A stretch of 64,000 nt of DNA from Oscillospiraceae bacterium (lineage in GTDB: Bacteria; Bacillota; Clostridia; Oscillospirales; Oscillospiraceae), in the NCBI GenBank assembly GCA_910574635.1, contig CAJTCG010000012.1, positions 1 through 64,000 on the forward strand, written 5' to 3'. The position numbers were made by a program, and so were the translations under genes. Below the pieces are notes generated by a model, which was given only the letters and a program-made list of their open reading frames with translations, did not search any database and was not told the DNA's origin. Positions 35,419 to 43,217 of the stretch are shown here, one piece after another (the first letter of the stretch is position 1; each line of letters starts with the position of its first letter).

Positions 35419-36262
35419 GTTCCTTCTCCATTTCGTGTCGGATTTCATGTACTTCCTCAAAAAGTTCCTTGATTGCTTCCGTGATGGAATATGCGCTATT
35501 GCCCAGTTCGTCAAATTGAGACATTGACATTCTGGCGAAAACATCTGCCCGGTGATGAAGGGCTTTGATGTCGGAAACATAGCGGGAGCATAGGAGCTTA
35601 AACTCGCGCAGCGCATCTTCACCGTCCGCCATCCTCTGCCGCTTCGGTGTTGGCGGGGCTATGGTCAGAACGGCAGCGGCCTCCGCCTGCTGGTCAGGGG
35701 GCAGTCTGGAAATTTTCAGCGCATCCCCTTTGGTGATTTTATCGCCAGCGTCCCGGATGGTTTTCTTGGCCTCCGGGGTCAGATTGGCGGCGGTCTGGAC
35801 AAGCCGCTCCACGGTGCGTTTGCTGATTCCCAGCTTATCGGCGGTATCCTCCGAAAAGGGCTTTGCCGCTAAAACCGTCAAATTGTCGTTTTTAGCTGTC
35901 TGGCCGTTGCGCTGGCCCTGGCGTGTCTCCGGGTGGATGGCTTCATAGAGTTCTTTCCGGCGCAGAAGCAAGTCGCCCAACTCCCGGTGGGACAGCCCCG
36001 CCCGAACAAAGTTCTCGTCAATTTCTGCCAACTCCGCTTGCAGGCCGTCCGCATCGCTGACGGTACACTCAATCTCCGTCCAGCCCAGCAGCTTCGCAGC
36101 CTCCAATCGGTGCAGGCCAGCAATAAGCGTGTTGTCCTGGGTGACGGTGATGGGATTCATCAGGCCCACGGCGGCAATGCTCCGGGCCAGTTCCTCCACG
36201 TTCCTCTGCTGGGTGTCCCGCCGCCCTGGGTTGATTTTGATTTCGCTGATTTTCATTTGCAT
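35408..36262 (-). CDS. ParB-like partition/regulatory protein (element 1)
   Basis: The 284-residue protein has a ParB N-terminal domain (RNVEELARSIAAVGLMNPI, then TLIAGLHRLEAAKLLG) and a helix-turn-helix (FSEDTADKLGISKRTVERLV). ATG 36262 is chosen for GAGGA eight bases upstream. No ParA is encoded nearby, so it may regulate element genes rather than partition DNA. Confidence 0.85.
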   Translation of the reverse strand: MQMKISEIKINPGRRDTQQRNVEELARSIAAVGLMNPITVTQDNTLIAGLHRLEAAKLLGWTEIECTVSDADGLQAELAEIDENFVRAGLSHRELGDLLLRRKELYEAIHPETRQGQRNGQTAKNDNLTVLAAKPFSEDTADKLGISKRTVERLVQTAANLTPEAKKTIRDAGDKITKGDALKISRLPPDQQAEAAAVLTIAPPTPKRQRMADGEDALREFKLLCSRYVSDIKALHHRADVFARMSMSQFDELGNSAYSITEAIKELFEEVHEIRHEMEKEHEN

Positions 36263-36273
36263 GGTAATTGTCC

Positions 36274-36594
36274 TCAATGCGAAAATACGGTAATAATGCG
36301 GTTGAGCATTTCACGGTCGGAGCCGTCCAGCGATTCCGCCAGCCTGCGGAGGAAAGTGATCTCCGCAGAGTTCAACGCCCTGCGGTCAAGGTGGAACCAC
36401 TCTGCCACTCTGACCCCGCCGTGATTGCCCCTCACCGTTTCGAGGGGATAGGAGCAGGTCAGCACCACAATGTCCCGGCGAATCGTGCCGGTGCTGACGT
36501 TAAATTCATGTGACAGGTTTCTGTAAGTATCGTGCCGTCGGAGGCACAAAACCTCCAAAATCTTCTGGCGGCGTTCCCACGGGGTCATATCCAT
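36274..36594 (-). CDS. DeoR-type HTH regulator (element 1)
   Basis: The 106-residue protein has a DeoR-like winged helix (RQKILEVLCLRRHDTYRNLS, NVSTGTIRRDIVVL) and a short C-terminal helix pair, without a sugar-phosphate domain. It probably regulates the replication/mobilization operon. A 22-base gap separates it from the relaxase gene upstream. Confidence 0.75.
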   Translation of the reverse strand: MDMTPWERRQKILEVLCLRRHDTYRNLSHEFNVSTGTIRRDIVVLTCSYPLETVRGNHGGVRVAEWFHLDRRALNSAEITFLRRLAESLDGSDREMLNRIITVFSH

Positions 36595-36615
36595 TTTCGT
36601 AACCTCCTGATAAAT

Positions 36616-38058
36616 TTATCGTTCATTTTCCTTCTGCTGGTGCTGGCCCTCACGGGCCAGACGGTCAGCGGCCTTGCGGAGTGATTCAACCGCCTTAATT
36701 TCATCCCGCATGGCCCGCATTTTTGCGTAGTCCATATCCTTCTGCTGGGTCAACGTGGCGGCTTCGGCCCGCCACGCCTTGGGCGTGATCGCTTCGCCGG
36801 ATTCTTTCAGCGATTTCAGAAAAACGGCGGCAGCATCAAATAACGCTAACTCGTCTCTATGCTTCTGCTGGTACTGCTCCCGCTTGCCTGGTTTTACCTT
36901 GTCCAGCTTTTGGCGGATTGGCTTGTACTGCTCATACTGCGCCCACATTTCCAGCCGTTCATCCAGGACGGCGAGACGGCGTTCGGCTTTGACAATTTTG
37001 CCGCGCAAATCATAATAATCTTTGTTCATGGCAGAGACTTTTTCGTAAAGTTCCTGCATGGAATTGATGCCGTTTCCTTGCAAAAACGCCAGCAGTTTAG
37101 CGTTCTCCTGAAGAGCCTTAATTTTGCCGGAACGATAACGGGCTTTATCCTGATTGACTTTGGCCTGGGCTTCATAAAGACGGGCCACAAGACTGCCGCC
37201 GTTCTGGGGAGATTCAACCGCTGCCTGCTCCTTCGACCAGTTGTAAATCCGGGTGATGCGGGCCTTGAGTTCCTTCAGCAATTTGTTATCATCGGCAATC
37301 TGCCGATTAAGGTCGCCTTTCTCCGTTCGGATGCCCCGCCGCTCCATCTGACTGGCGGCAGGCCCCATGTGGACGGAGGGGATTTTTTCAATGCCCTGCC
37401 GCTCATAGCTGCGGTGGTCGATGCGCTCCGGCCTGCCAGCGGCTTCTAACGCACGATTGGCGTAGGTGGCCCACGCCACCCGCCACTTCTCGGCGTTCTC
37501 CCGGTTGTTCCAATCGGTGGTGTCCTCCCGGTGATTCTTCCAGCCACCTTTGCCATCCGGGATGCGGTTGCCCTGGCTGTCCAGATCGTAAACTTTACGG
37601 CACTTCGGCCCCCAGCGTCCGTCTGGTTTTAGCGGTCGCATGGTCAGCATGATATGGGCGTGGGGGTTGCCATCGCCCTTGTCGTGGAGCGCAAAATCGG
37701 CGCACATTCCAGCGGCCACAAAGTTGTCCCGAACGTAGGAACGGACAAGGGCCAACTGCTCCGCTCTGGACAGTTCCACGGGAAGGGCAACTTCGATTTC
37801 GCGGGCAAGCTGGGCATCACTGGCTTTCTCAATTTGCTCCACCGAGTTCCAGAGGGTGGAGCGGTCTGCAAACTCTGGCGGTGCGTGGGCGGGCAGCATG
37901 ATTTCCGAATGGACGACACCGGGTTTATGCGTGTAGTCACGGGTCAGGCCGTCCCATTCGCTGGTCAGCTTTTCGCCGCTTCGGTAGGCGGCAGCGGCAA
38001 CAGCCGAACGGCCCACGCTCCGCTTGATGATTTGGATGGGACAGTGAAAAATTGCTAT
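36616..38058 (-). CDS. MobA/MobL-family relaxase (element 1), apparent ATA start
   Basis: From 38058 the product (480 residues) begins with Ala-Ile-Phe-His-Cys after the initiator, matching the MAIFHC start of MobA/MobL relaxases. GRSAVAAAAYRSGEKL and the histidine motif HDKGDGNPHAHIMLT are intact, with a long coiled-coil tail (about 290-460). The initiator codon is ATA with AGGAGG nine bases upstream. The only in-frame ATG options lie more than 60 bases further upstream in sequence that does not look coding. The relaxase would nick the oriT at 38160-38252 for transfer by a helper conjugative system. Confidence 0.85.
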   Translation of the reverse strand: MAIFHCPIQIIKRSVGRSAVAAAAYRSGEKLTSEWDGLTRDYTHKPGVVHSEIMLPAHAPPEFADRSTLWNSVEQIEKASDAQLAREIEVALPVELSRAEQLALVRSYVRDNFVAAGMCADFALHDKGDGNPHAHIMLTMRPLKPDGRWGPKCRKVYDLDSQGNRIPDGKGGWKNHREDTTDWNNRENAEKWRVAWATYANRALEAAGRPERIDHRSYERQGIEKIPSVHMGPAASQMERRGIRTEKGDLNRQIADDNKLLKELKARITRIYNWSKEQAAVESPQNGGSLVARLYEAQAKVNQDKARYRSGKIKALQENAKLLAFLQGNGINSMQELYEKVSAMNKDYYDLRGKIVKAERRLAVLDERLEMWAQYEQYKPIRQKLDKVKPGKREQYQQKHRDELALFDAAAVFLKSLKESGEAITPKAWRAEAATLTQQKDMDYAKMRAMRDEIKAVESLRKAADRLAREGQHQQKENER

Positions 38059-38159
38059 GTCGGTTTTCCTCCTTCCTCCGCTGTCAGCGGTTGGGACATA
38101 GGCCAGCGGAAACGGGACAGACGCAAAGCGGGTGTTCCGTTTCTGCTGGCGCACAAGGG

Positions 38160-38252
38160 GTTTGGGGAAGGTACTTCCCCATCGCGTCCGCAAGGACGCA
38201 ACAGCCCCCGGCAGGGCGCACAGCACCGGAACGGTGTATAAGTGCGCCGTTA
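38160..38252. other. Candidate oriT of element 1 (MobQ type)
   Basis: It lies directly upstream of the relaxase gene. It has hairpins GGGGAAG/CTTCCCC (about 38164-38180) and GCGTCC/GGACGC, then CCCCCGGCAGGGCGCA and GGTG-TA-TAAGTGCGCC (38239-38248). TAAGTGCGCC matches the RSF1010-type (MobQ) nick region. The same architecture recurs at 50071-50200 beside the other MobA/MobL gene. Confidence 0.7.
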
Positions 38253-38262
38253 AGAACGGACT

Positions 38263-38550
38263 TTAGTTTGTGGGGGCGATTTTTTGCGCCTTTTCCGCCG
38301 TTTCCTCTGCTCCCTGCAGACGGGAAAGGTCAATCAGAAACGCCTTGAGCGATTCGCCGTCCATGCTGGCGGTGAAGGGAAACACGCCCTCCATGATCGC
38401 GCCATGCACAATCAGGCGGTGGTTCCGAGCGTGGCGTTCTGCATCCCTCTGCTTGTTCAGCAAAATCTTTACCTGGTTCTCGTATTGGGCGGCTTCCTTT
38501 TTTGCTTCGTCACGTTGCTTCAACAGGGATTCTTTTTTATCCATTGACAT
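38263..38550 (-). CDS. DUF3847 coiled-coil protein (element 1)
   Basis: The 95-residue protein has an N-terminal coiled coil (residues 5-45) and the pattern RNHRLIVHGAIMEG typical of DUF3847 on mobilizable elements. A homologue is at 50845-51138 beside the other relaxase. It may be an accessory relaxosome protein. The oriT candidate lies just downstream. Confidence 0.75.
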   Translation of the reverse strand: MSMDKKESLLKQRDEAKKEAAQYENQVKILLNKQRDAERHARNHRLIVHGAIMEGVFPFTASMDGESLKAFLIDLSRLQGAEETAEKAQKIAPTN

Positions 38551-38629
38551 TGCTCCATTTCTGTAAAATTGATTTGAGAGAAAAAGTGGAAAACAGGATT
38601 TAATCAGGCAACAGTGACTTTCATGTCGA

Positions 38630-38672
38630 ACAAAAAATGACCGCTATCCCGTTTCTTGGGATAGCGGTCATT
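38630..38672 (-). terminator. Rho-independent terminator after the pseudo-response-regulator gene
   Basis: A perfect 15-base stem (38636-38650 with 38658-38672, seven-base loop) is followed on the minus strand by TTTTTTG. It separates the cargo genes from the mobilization genes. Confidence 0.88.
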
Positions 38673-38765
38673 CGCTGCTTGTTCAAAATTGGAGGCGGTG
38701 TCCTCATGTGAATACTCCTTTCCTGTATGATGGAAGTATTCTACAATACAAGCCCTACAGAACTC

Positions 38766-39512
38766 CTACAAAAGTCCTACAGAACTACTACAATCATCGC
38801 AAGTTTCGTCACGATACGCAGTAAAGCGGTAACCAATACGGGGAATCGTTTCGATGTAACAAGGATTCGATATGTCTGGTTCAATGCCCTTTCGTAAAAG
38901 AGCAATCGGGCCAGAAACACCCCGGTTATAGCTGCCCTCCATTTCCCATGCGTGTTCACATATCTGCTCTGCGGTCAGCACGATTTTGGGGTTTTGCATA
39001 AAGTATAGCAACAAAGAAAATTCGCGGGGACGGAGATCTACAGATCGTCCTTGAACCATTACAATGCGTCGTGCTGGGTCTATGAAAATATCACCTACTT
39101 GGAAGGGAGATATTTCAGCTCCACCGGGATCTCTGTAATGATTATATTCTGTGTAACGCCGCAGTTGAGCGTAAGCTAAATCTGCTATCATGGAGTAGGG
39201 CCATTTTCCAGAAACACACATATCCGCTCCAAGTTCTATCATTCCCTTCATATCTTTTTCTGGTGTGTCCGAGATGATAATGACTGGCACAAAACTGATA
39301 CGCCGTATTCCTATCAACCAGTCCGTTTGCTGGATGCTTCGTAGATATTCCAGGTTAACCATCAGCAAATGAAAAGGCTGGTGACTTAACATCTGGCCTG
39401 CCGCATGAACTGTGGGGGACATAATAAAGCGCAGACGGTATTGGACTATCAGCTTTTTCAAATTAGAAAATAACTCATCGGGTATTCCGATAGTCAATAC
39501 ACTGTACTCCAT
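38766..39512 (-). CDS. Orphan OmpR-like regulator with degenerate receiver
   Basis: The 248-residue protein has a receiver-like N-domain and a PhoB/OmpR winged helix (VDLRPREFSLLLYFMQNP, then IETIPRIGYRFT). The phosphoacceptor position is Asn in LLMVNLEYL rather than Asp, and the acidic pair of strand 1 is not evident. The Lys (SGKWP) remains. No histidine kinase is nearby. It is probably a phosphorylation-independent regulator of element 1. Confidence 0.8.
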   Translation of the reverse strand: MEYSVLTIGIPDELFSNLKKLIVQYRLRFIMSPTVHAAGQMLSHQPFHLLMVNLEYLRSIQQTDWLIGIRRISFVPVIIISDTPEKDMKGMIELGADMCVSGKWPYSMIADLAYAQLRRYTEYNHYRDPGGAEISPFQVGDIFIDPARRIVMVQGRSVDLRPREFSLLLYFMQNPKIVLTAEQICEHAWEMEGSYNRGVSGPIALLRKGIEPDISNPCYIETIPRIGYRFTAYRDETCDDCSSSVGLL

Positions 39513-39613
39513 TCAAATCTCCTTTAGGATAGCTACAGAAAAGCGACGGATAAACTTTTGTGCTTCTCGCTTATATTTAAGTTGCGGTTTTCTGCGTTCA
39601 AGACGGTACCCCC

Positions 39614-40945
39614 TTAGTATTGATACCGCTTCCGATATTTCACGAGCATTAACACCGATAATACCATCGCCATCGTCTCTGCTACTGGTGTAGCCAGCCA
39701 GATGCCAGTTACACCCAAAACTGCGGGAAGAATCAGCATGGTAATCAGCATGAATACAAAGGAGCGAGAGAAGGCGAGGATTGCGGAGACAATACCGTTG
39801 GACAATGCGGTAAACATCCCGCTGGCAAAGATATTAAAACCGATAAAGAACAACGCCAGGGTACAGATTCGATTTCCAGTGATAGCCAGATCGTAGACTG
39901 GATTATCCGGTCGGGCAAAAATAGATACCAGGGGCTTTGTTGCGGCAAAGGACGCTGCCACTGTCACAAGAGAAATGACAGCAATCACTTTCAGACTGGT
40001 GGAAACCAGCTTTTTTAGCTTCCCGTAGTTCTCCTCACCATAGTAGTAACTGAGCATAGGAGCGATGCCATAGGAATACCCCGTGTAAAGGGAACTTGCG
40101 AATACCAGTATATATGTGATGATGGTCACGGCGGCAACTCCATCTTCACCAACATAATAGAGCATGGCCCCATTGATCATCATTGTAATGATTCCCATGA
40201 CCAAAGTGGTCGCCATTTCTGAGCATCCGTTTGTAGCCGCACTTGCAAGAACCCTTAATCGGAAAGCGGGCCTTGTAAAGTGAAGGAGGCTTTGTTTGTT
40301 TCCGGACACAACCAGACCTACAACGGCAGTCACAGAGTAGCCCAGGCCCGTGGCGATGGCCGCACCGCCGATTCCCATGTCCAAAAGGCCGATAAATACA
40401 TAGTCAAGCACGATGTTCAGTACGCCACCTGTCACGGAACAAATCAGGGACAGGGTTGCTTTTTCAGAGGCGATCATATACAGAGCAAAATTGTTCATCA
40501 GCAGGATTGGGATTGTAAAGAGAAGATAGCGGCTGAGATACGAGGTACAATAGCCTGCGACCTCCGGGGACAGCCCCATGCTCCCAAAAATAGTTTCCAT
40601 CAGAGAGTACCCAAGCACCGTCATGACCAGGCCAACAACCACATTCACTAAAATCAAGAACGTGAAATCTTCCCTTGCCTCTTTTTGCTTTTGCTCCCCC
40701 ATCTTTTTCATGATGACCGCACTTCCGCCAGTTGCCAGCATAGTGGAAATTGCTGTAATCACTTGAATCACAGGGGCTGTCAGATTGATTGCAGACAGTG
40801 CGGTTGTACCGATCAGATTTGATACAAACAGGCCGTCAACCATAGTGTAAAAAGACATAAAGACAGCCATTGCAATGGTGGGGACTGCGAATTTGAGGAT
40901 GTTCCCCAACGTAACCGGCTTGTTATAGGCGTTTTCATTTTCCAT
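39614..40945 (-). CDS. MATE-family multidrug efflux transporter
   Basis: The 443-residue protein has about twelve transmembrane segments in two homologous halves. The N-terminal half has GLFVSNLIGTTALSAINLT and the conserved GGSAVIMKKMGEQ; the second half repeats the pattern. MATE pumps export drugs or metabolites using sodium or proton gradients. The divergent MerR gene and its operator indicate drug-induced expression. It replaces the resistance cargo of other Tn4451 relatives. GGAGAAAAA precedes the ATG. Confidence 0.92.
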   Translation of the reverse strand: MENENAYNKPVTLGNILKFAVPTIAMAVFMSFYTMVDGLFVSNLIGTTALSAINLTAPVIQVITAISTMLATGGSAVIMKKMGEQKQKEAREDFTFLILVNVVVGLVMTVLGYSLMETIFGSMGLSPEVAGYCTSYLSRYLLFTIPILLMNNFALYMIASEKATLSLICSVTGGVLNIVLDYVFIGLLDMGIGGAAIATGLGYSVTAVVGLVVSGNKQSLLHFTRPAFRLRVLASAATNGCSEMATTLVMGIITMMINGAMLYYVGEDGVAAVTIITYILVFASSLYTGYSYGIAPMLSYYYGEENYGKLKKLVSTSLKVIAVISLVTVAASFAATKPLVSIFARPDNPVYDLAITGNRICTLALFFIGFNIFASGMFTALSNGIVSAILAFSRSFVFMLITMLILPAVLGVTGIWLATPVAETMAMVLSVLMLVKYRKRYQY

Positions 40946-40987
40946 TATTTTTCTCCTTTTTTCTTGTGTTTCTCCGGCATATGCGAT

Positions 40988-41018
40988 ATAATAACCCGTA
41001 CAGTAACTGTACAGTCAA
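40988..41018 (-). promoter_or_regulatory. MerR-type promoter and operator of the MATE gene
   Basis: On the minus strand TTGACT (41018-41013) and TATTAT (40993-40988) are separated by 19 bases. A perfect palindrome GTACAGT-A-ACTGTAC (40998-41012) lies in the spacer. The over-long spacer with a dyad inside is diagnostic of MerR-family activation by DNA twisting. Confidence 0.85.
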
Positions 41019-41033
41019 GAGGTATTTTGAAAA

Positions 41034-41855
41034 ATGGAGAAAAATAAAAAATTGCTCACAATCGGTCAATTTGCGTCCCTGCATAGCATAAACAAAAAAA
41101 CTCTGATGTGGTATGATGAAATTGGCCTTTTCCATCCAGCGTTTATCCATCCCCAAAATGGATACAGGTATTATAGCTACGAGCAAAGTCCTGTTTTGGA
41201 AACAATTCTGCTGCTACGGGAGCTGAATTTGCCAATTAGCGAAATTCAGGATTTTATGAAAAACCGTTGCGCCTCCAGCATGGAGCAGCTTATGCAAGAG
41301 AAAATTGAAGATATAGACCGCAATATAGCCCATCTAAAGGCACTGCGGAAAACGTTGTCCTACCATTGCCAGAATATGCAGACATTATTGACAATGGATT
41401 TATCGAAAATCGGTATTGTGCAGAAAAAGGCGCGCAGTTTAGTTACCGTGGACATCAATCGAAACACTACGTTCGATAAACAAGTGGAGATAATTTCAGC
41501 CGAAAGGAAAAAGTACCAATTATGCAACTTGCATGATTTTTCTTATGGGACAATGATTACGGTAGATAGCCTGAAAAATGGAAGATTCGAGGATTATTCT
41601 AAACTTTTTGTTGAAATTCCGTCTCCCACAAAAAGCGATGAATTACACATCCAACCAGCCGGGAATTATGTGCGGGCGTTTTATAGAGACGCGGCGGAAA
41701 GCCCTGAGCTGTGTTACCAAAGGATATTTGATTATGTTAAAGAACATGGTCTTGTTTTATCAGGATTCTCTTATGAAGCCGTTATCAATATAAACGTAAT
41801 CGACCAGATTGAGGACTCTCTCGTGCAGATTGAAATACCTGTGAAATCAAAATGA
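41034..41855 (+). CDS. MerR-family regulator with GyrI-like effector domain
   Basis: The 273-residue protein has a MerR winged helix (LTIGQFASLHSINKKTLMWYDE, in part, then NGYRYYSYEQ), a long dimerisation helix (about 80-120) and a C-terminal effector domain like BmrR/GyrI. This would bind a hydrophobic cation or drug and activate the divergent MATE gene. The ATG lies 22 bases past the operator dyad, consistent with autoregulation. Confidence 0.88.
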   Translation: MEKNKKLLTIGQFASLHSINKKTLMWYDEIGLFHPAFIHPQNGYRYYSYEQSPVLETILLLRELNLPISEIQDFMKNRCASSMEQLMQEKIEDIDRNIAHLKALRKTLSYHCQNMQTLLTMDLSKIGIVQKKARSLVTVDINRNTTFDKQVEIISAERKKYQLCNLHDFSYGTMITVDSLKNGRFEDYSKLFVEIPSPTKSDELHIQPAGNYVRAFYRDAAESPELCYQRIFDYVKEHGLVLSGFSYEAVININVIDQIEDSLVQIEIPVKSK

Positions 41856-41877
41856 CTCATTTAGCGCAGACAATAAG

Positions 41878-41912
41878 AGGTCGCTACTCAAAATAAGCAA
41901 CGACCTTTTATT
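41878..41912 (+). terminator. Terminator after the MerR gene
   Basis: AGGTCG (41878-41883) pairs with CGACCT (41901-41906), followed by TTTATTGTT. The stem is short, so strength is moderate. Confidence 0.5.
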
Positions 41913-41937
41913 GTTAAAATTGTAAATTCAGAGGATT

Positions 41938-42297
41938 TCAAATATATATCAGTTCTGTGAAAATAATTTCTTCGGCCCTGGCCCTGCAATTATTTACCAA
42001 CCCTAACCACGCCATCTGGTCGCGGGCTTTCAGTTCCTCAGTTGCACCAGCGACCTCCATCATCTGCGGTAGCATCTTGTCCATCCTAATTTCCGCCAGC
42101 CGCTCGATTGTGGTCAGGTGATCGTCTAGTCTGCCGCTGTTCACCAGGGATGCCCACAGCGCGGTCCGATGCTCCCGGATGTACTCTCGGCGCAGATCGC
42201 CGTACTTGCCATAGAATTTCTCTGCTTCTGGTTCGGGGTCAAGTAGCAGATTGGGGATGTAGTAGTCTCCAACTCTCGTATAAGTCAATTCAGCCAT
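41938..42297 (-). CDS. tnpV: TnpV-family protein
   Basis: The 119-residue protein (LTYTRVGDYYIPNLLLDPE, KYGDLRREYIREHRTALW; in part) matches TnpV of Tn4451-type elements. The role is unknown. It is the outermost gene of element 1. ATG 42297 is preferred; an in-frame ATG at 42315 is possible. The 100 bases to the element end hold no gene. Confidence 0.8.
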   Translation of the reverse strand: MAELTYTRVGDYYIPNLLLDPEPEAEKFYGKYGDLRREYIREHRTALWASLVNSGRLDDHLTTIERLAEIRMDKMLPQMMEVAGATEELKARDQMAWLGLVNNCRARAEEIIFTELIYI

Positions 42298-42397
42298 TTC
42301 CCTCATTCCTTTCACCAGTCATATCATTCTGCCGCAAATGAGCTGACTGTACGTTGTATTTGATGCATTTGAAATACATCGCTTACAGCATACATCG

Positions 42398-42675
42398 TCG
42401 TGCATACTGTTCCGGTCAGTCACCATTTGAATCAGCTCCAGCGTCATGACGAAGGTGAGCACCACGCCAGCGATAGGCAGAACCACCGTGTTGGAAAGGT
42501 TCTGTACCATATCGAAAATACCGCCGTTCCATGCCTGGGGCGTTGTTCCCACCTGGGCGGCGATGTTGCCCACCTGTCCGTTCACGCCGTCGAACATTCC
42601 GGACAGATTGCCGAGAATGCCGCTAATCAGGATTTCCTTCAGCCAATCCGTGATGGCGCTCCAAATAGCATCCAT
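42398..42675 (-). pseudogene. trbL/virB6-like gene, N-terminal part (split by element 1)
   Basis: From ATG 42675: MDAIWSAITDWLKEILIS, then a hydrophobic segment VVLPIAGVVLTFVMTLELI and VTDRNSMHD, where element 1 enters. The frame runs on into element sequence for about 25 codons. The C-terminal part continues at 30726. AGGAGG lies upstream of the start. Confidence 0.85.
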
Positions 42676-42738
42676 AAAGGTCTGGCCTCCTTTCGTGGCC
42701 CCGCCCGTGTGGGGCGGGGCCGGGAAAATGGGGGAGGC

Positions 42739-42993
42739 TCACATTGCGTCCAGGTAGTCCATGAGCTGGTTCGCCGATAAATGCCCGCTTTGAATAAGGG
42801 AACCGAGGGCCATCTGCCGTCCGCCGAGAAGCGCCAGACTCATTCCTTTGCTTTTCAGCGCGGAGTCATCGTTTTTATACCCTTCCAGCATGAGCTGGAT
42901 TCCATAAATACCGGTATTCGCGGCAATACCAGCCACGATGCTTGCCATAATCTCGCACGCTTCCTCCATTGAGGGAAACGGTTGCTTTTCCAT
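42739..42993 (-). CDS. Small conjugation-module membrane protein
   Basis: The 84-residue protein has one hydrophobic segment (IMASIVAGIAANTGIYGIQLM) and then LEGYKNDDSALKSKGMSLALL, resembling a Maff2-like layout (the LEGY-x-ND and KS-x-G spacing is shared). It lies between Maff2 and TrbL in the parent transfer operon. It is probably a small pilin-like or channel-associated protein; function unknown. Confidence 0.6.
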   Translation of the reverse strand: MEKQPFPSMEEACEIMASIVAGIAANTGIYGIQLMLEGYKNDDSALKSKGMSLALLGGRQMALGSLIQSGHLSANQLMDYLDAM

Positions 42994-43039
42994 AGTGAGC
43001 CTCCATTAAAATTATTTTCGCGGCCTCAGCCGCGTTGGT

Positions 43040-43115
43040 TCAGCCGAACAGCCCCGAAAGCAGGGGAACCAGCACGGAGCCGACAAGGGCCATGCCGCCG
43101 CCCGCCATGAGCTGT
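43040..43115 (-). pseudogene. maff2, C-terminal part (split by element 2)
   Basis: Reading leftward: QLMAGGGMALVGSVLVPLL, then SGLFG and a stop at 43040-43042. This is the second transmembrane helix and end of a Maff2-family protein. The N-terminal part is at 54282-54440. Joining at the shared ACAG-TCATGGC gives GMKQLMAGGGMALVG in frame. Confidence 0.85.
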
Positions 43116-43217
43116 GTTATCCCCAATTAGTAGGAACAATACAGCTTTCTGGCGGGCGGCGGCACGTCAAGAAATATATATGGAGTTTTTAAAGAATCCC
43201 CCGGAGCAGGGGAGCGG

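Larger units (their letters stand above)
30727..42398 (-). mobile_element. Element 1: Tn4451-like mobilizable element inserted in trbL
   Basis: About 11.7 kb bounded by GA dinucleotides at 30726-30727 and 42398-42399. Excision rebuilds the host codons exactly. It carries a large serine recombinase at its left end and TnpV at its right end, with TnpW, replication genes, a MobA/MobL relaxase with oriT, and a MATE/MerR cargo. TnpX of Tn4451 also uses a central GA, and TnpV/TnpW/TnpX naming supports membership in that family. Confidence 0.85.

Noticed and set aside
38059..38226. N-terminal extension of the element 1 relaxase from the ATG at 38226
   Set aside because: The extension reads through the oriT structure and lacks similarity to relaxase N-termini; the strong ribosome site lies after it.
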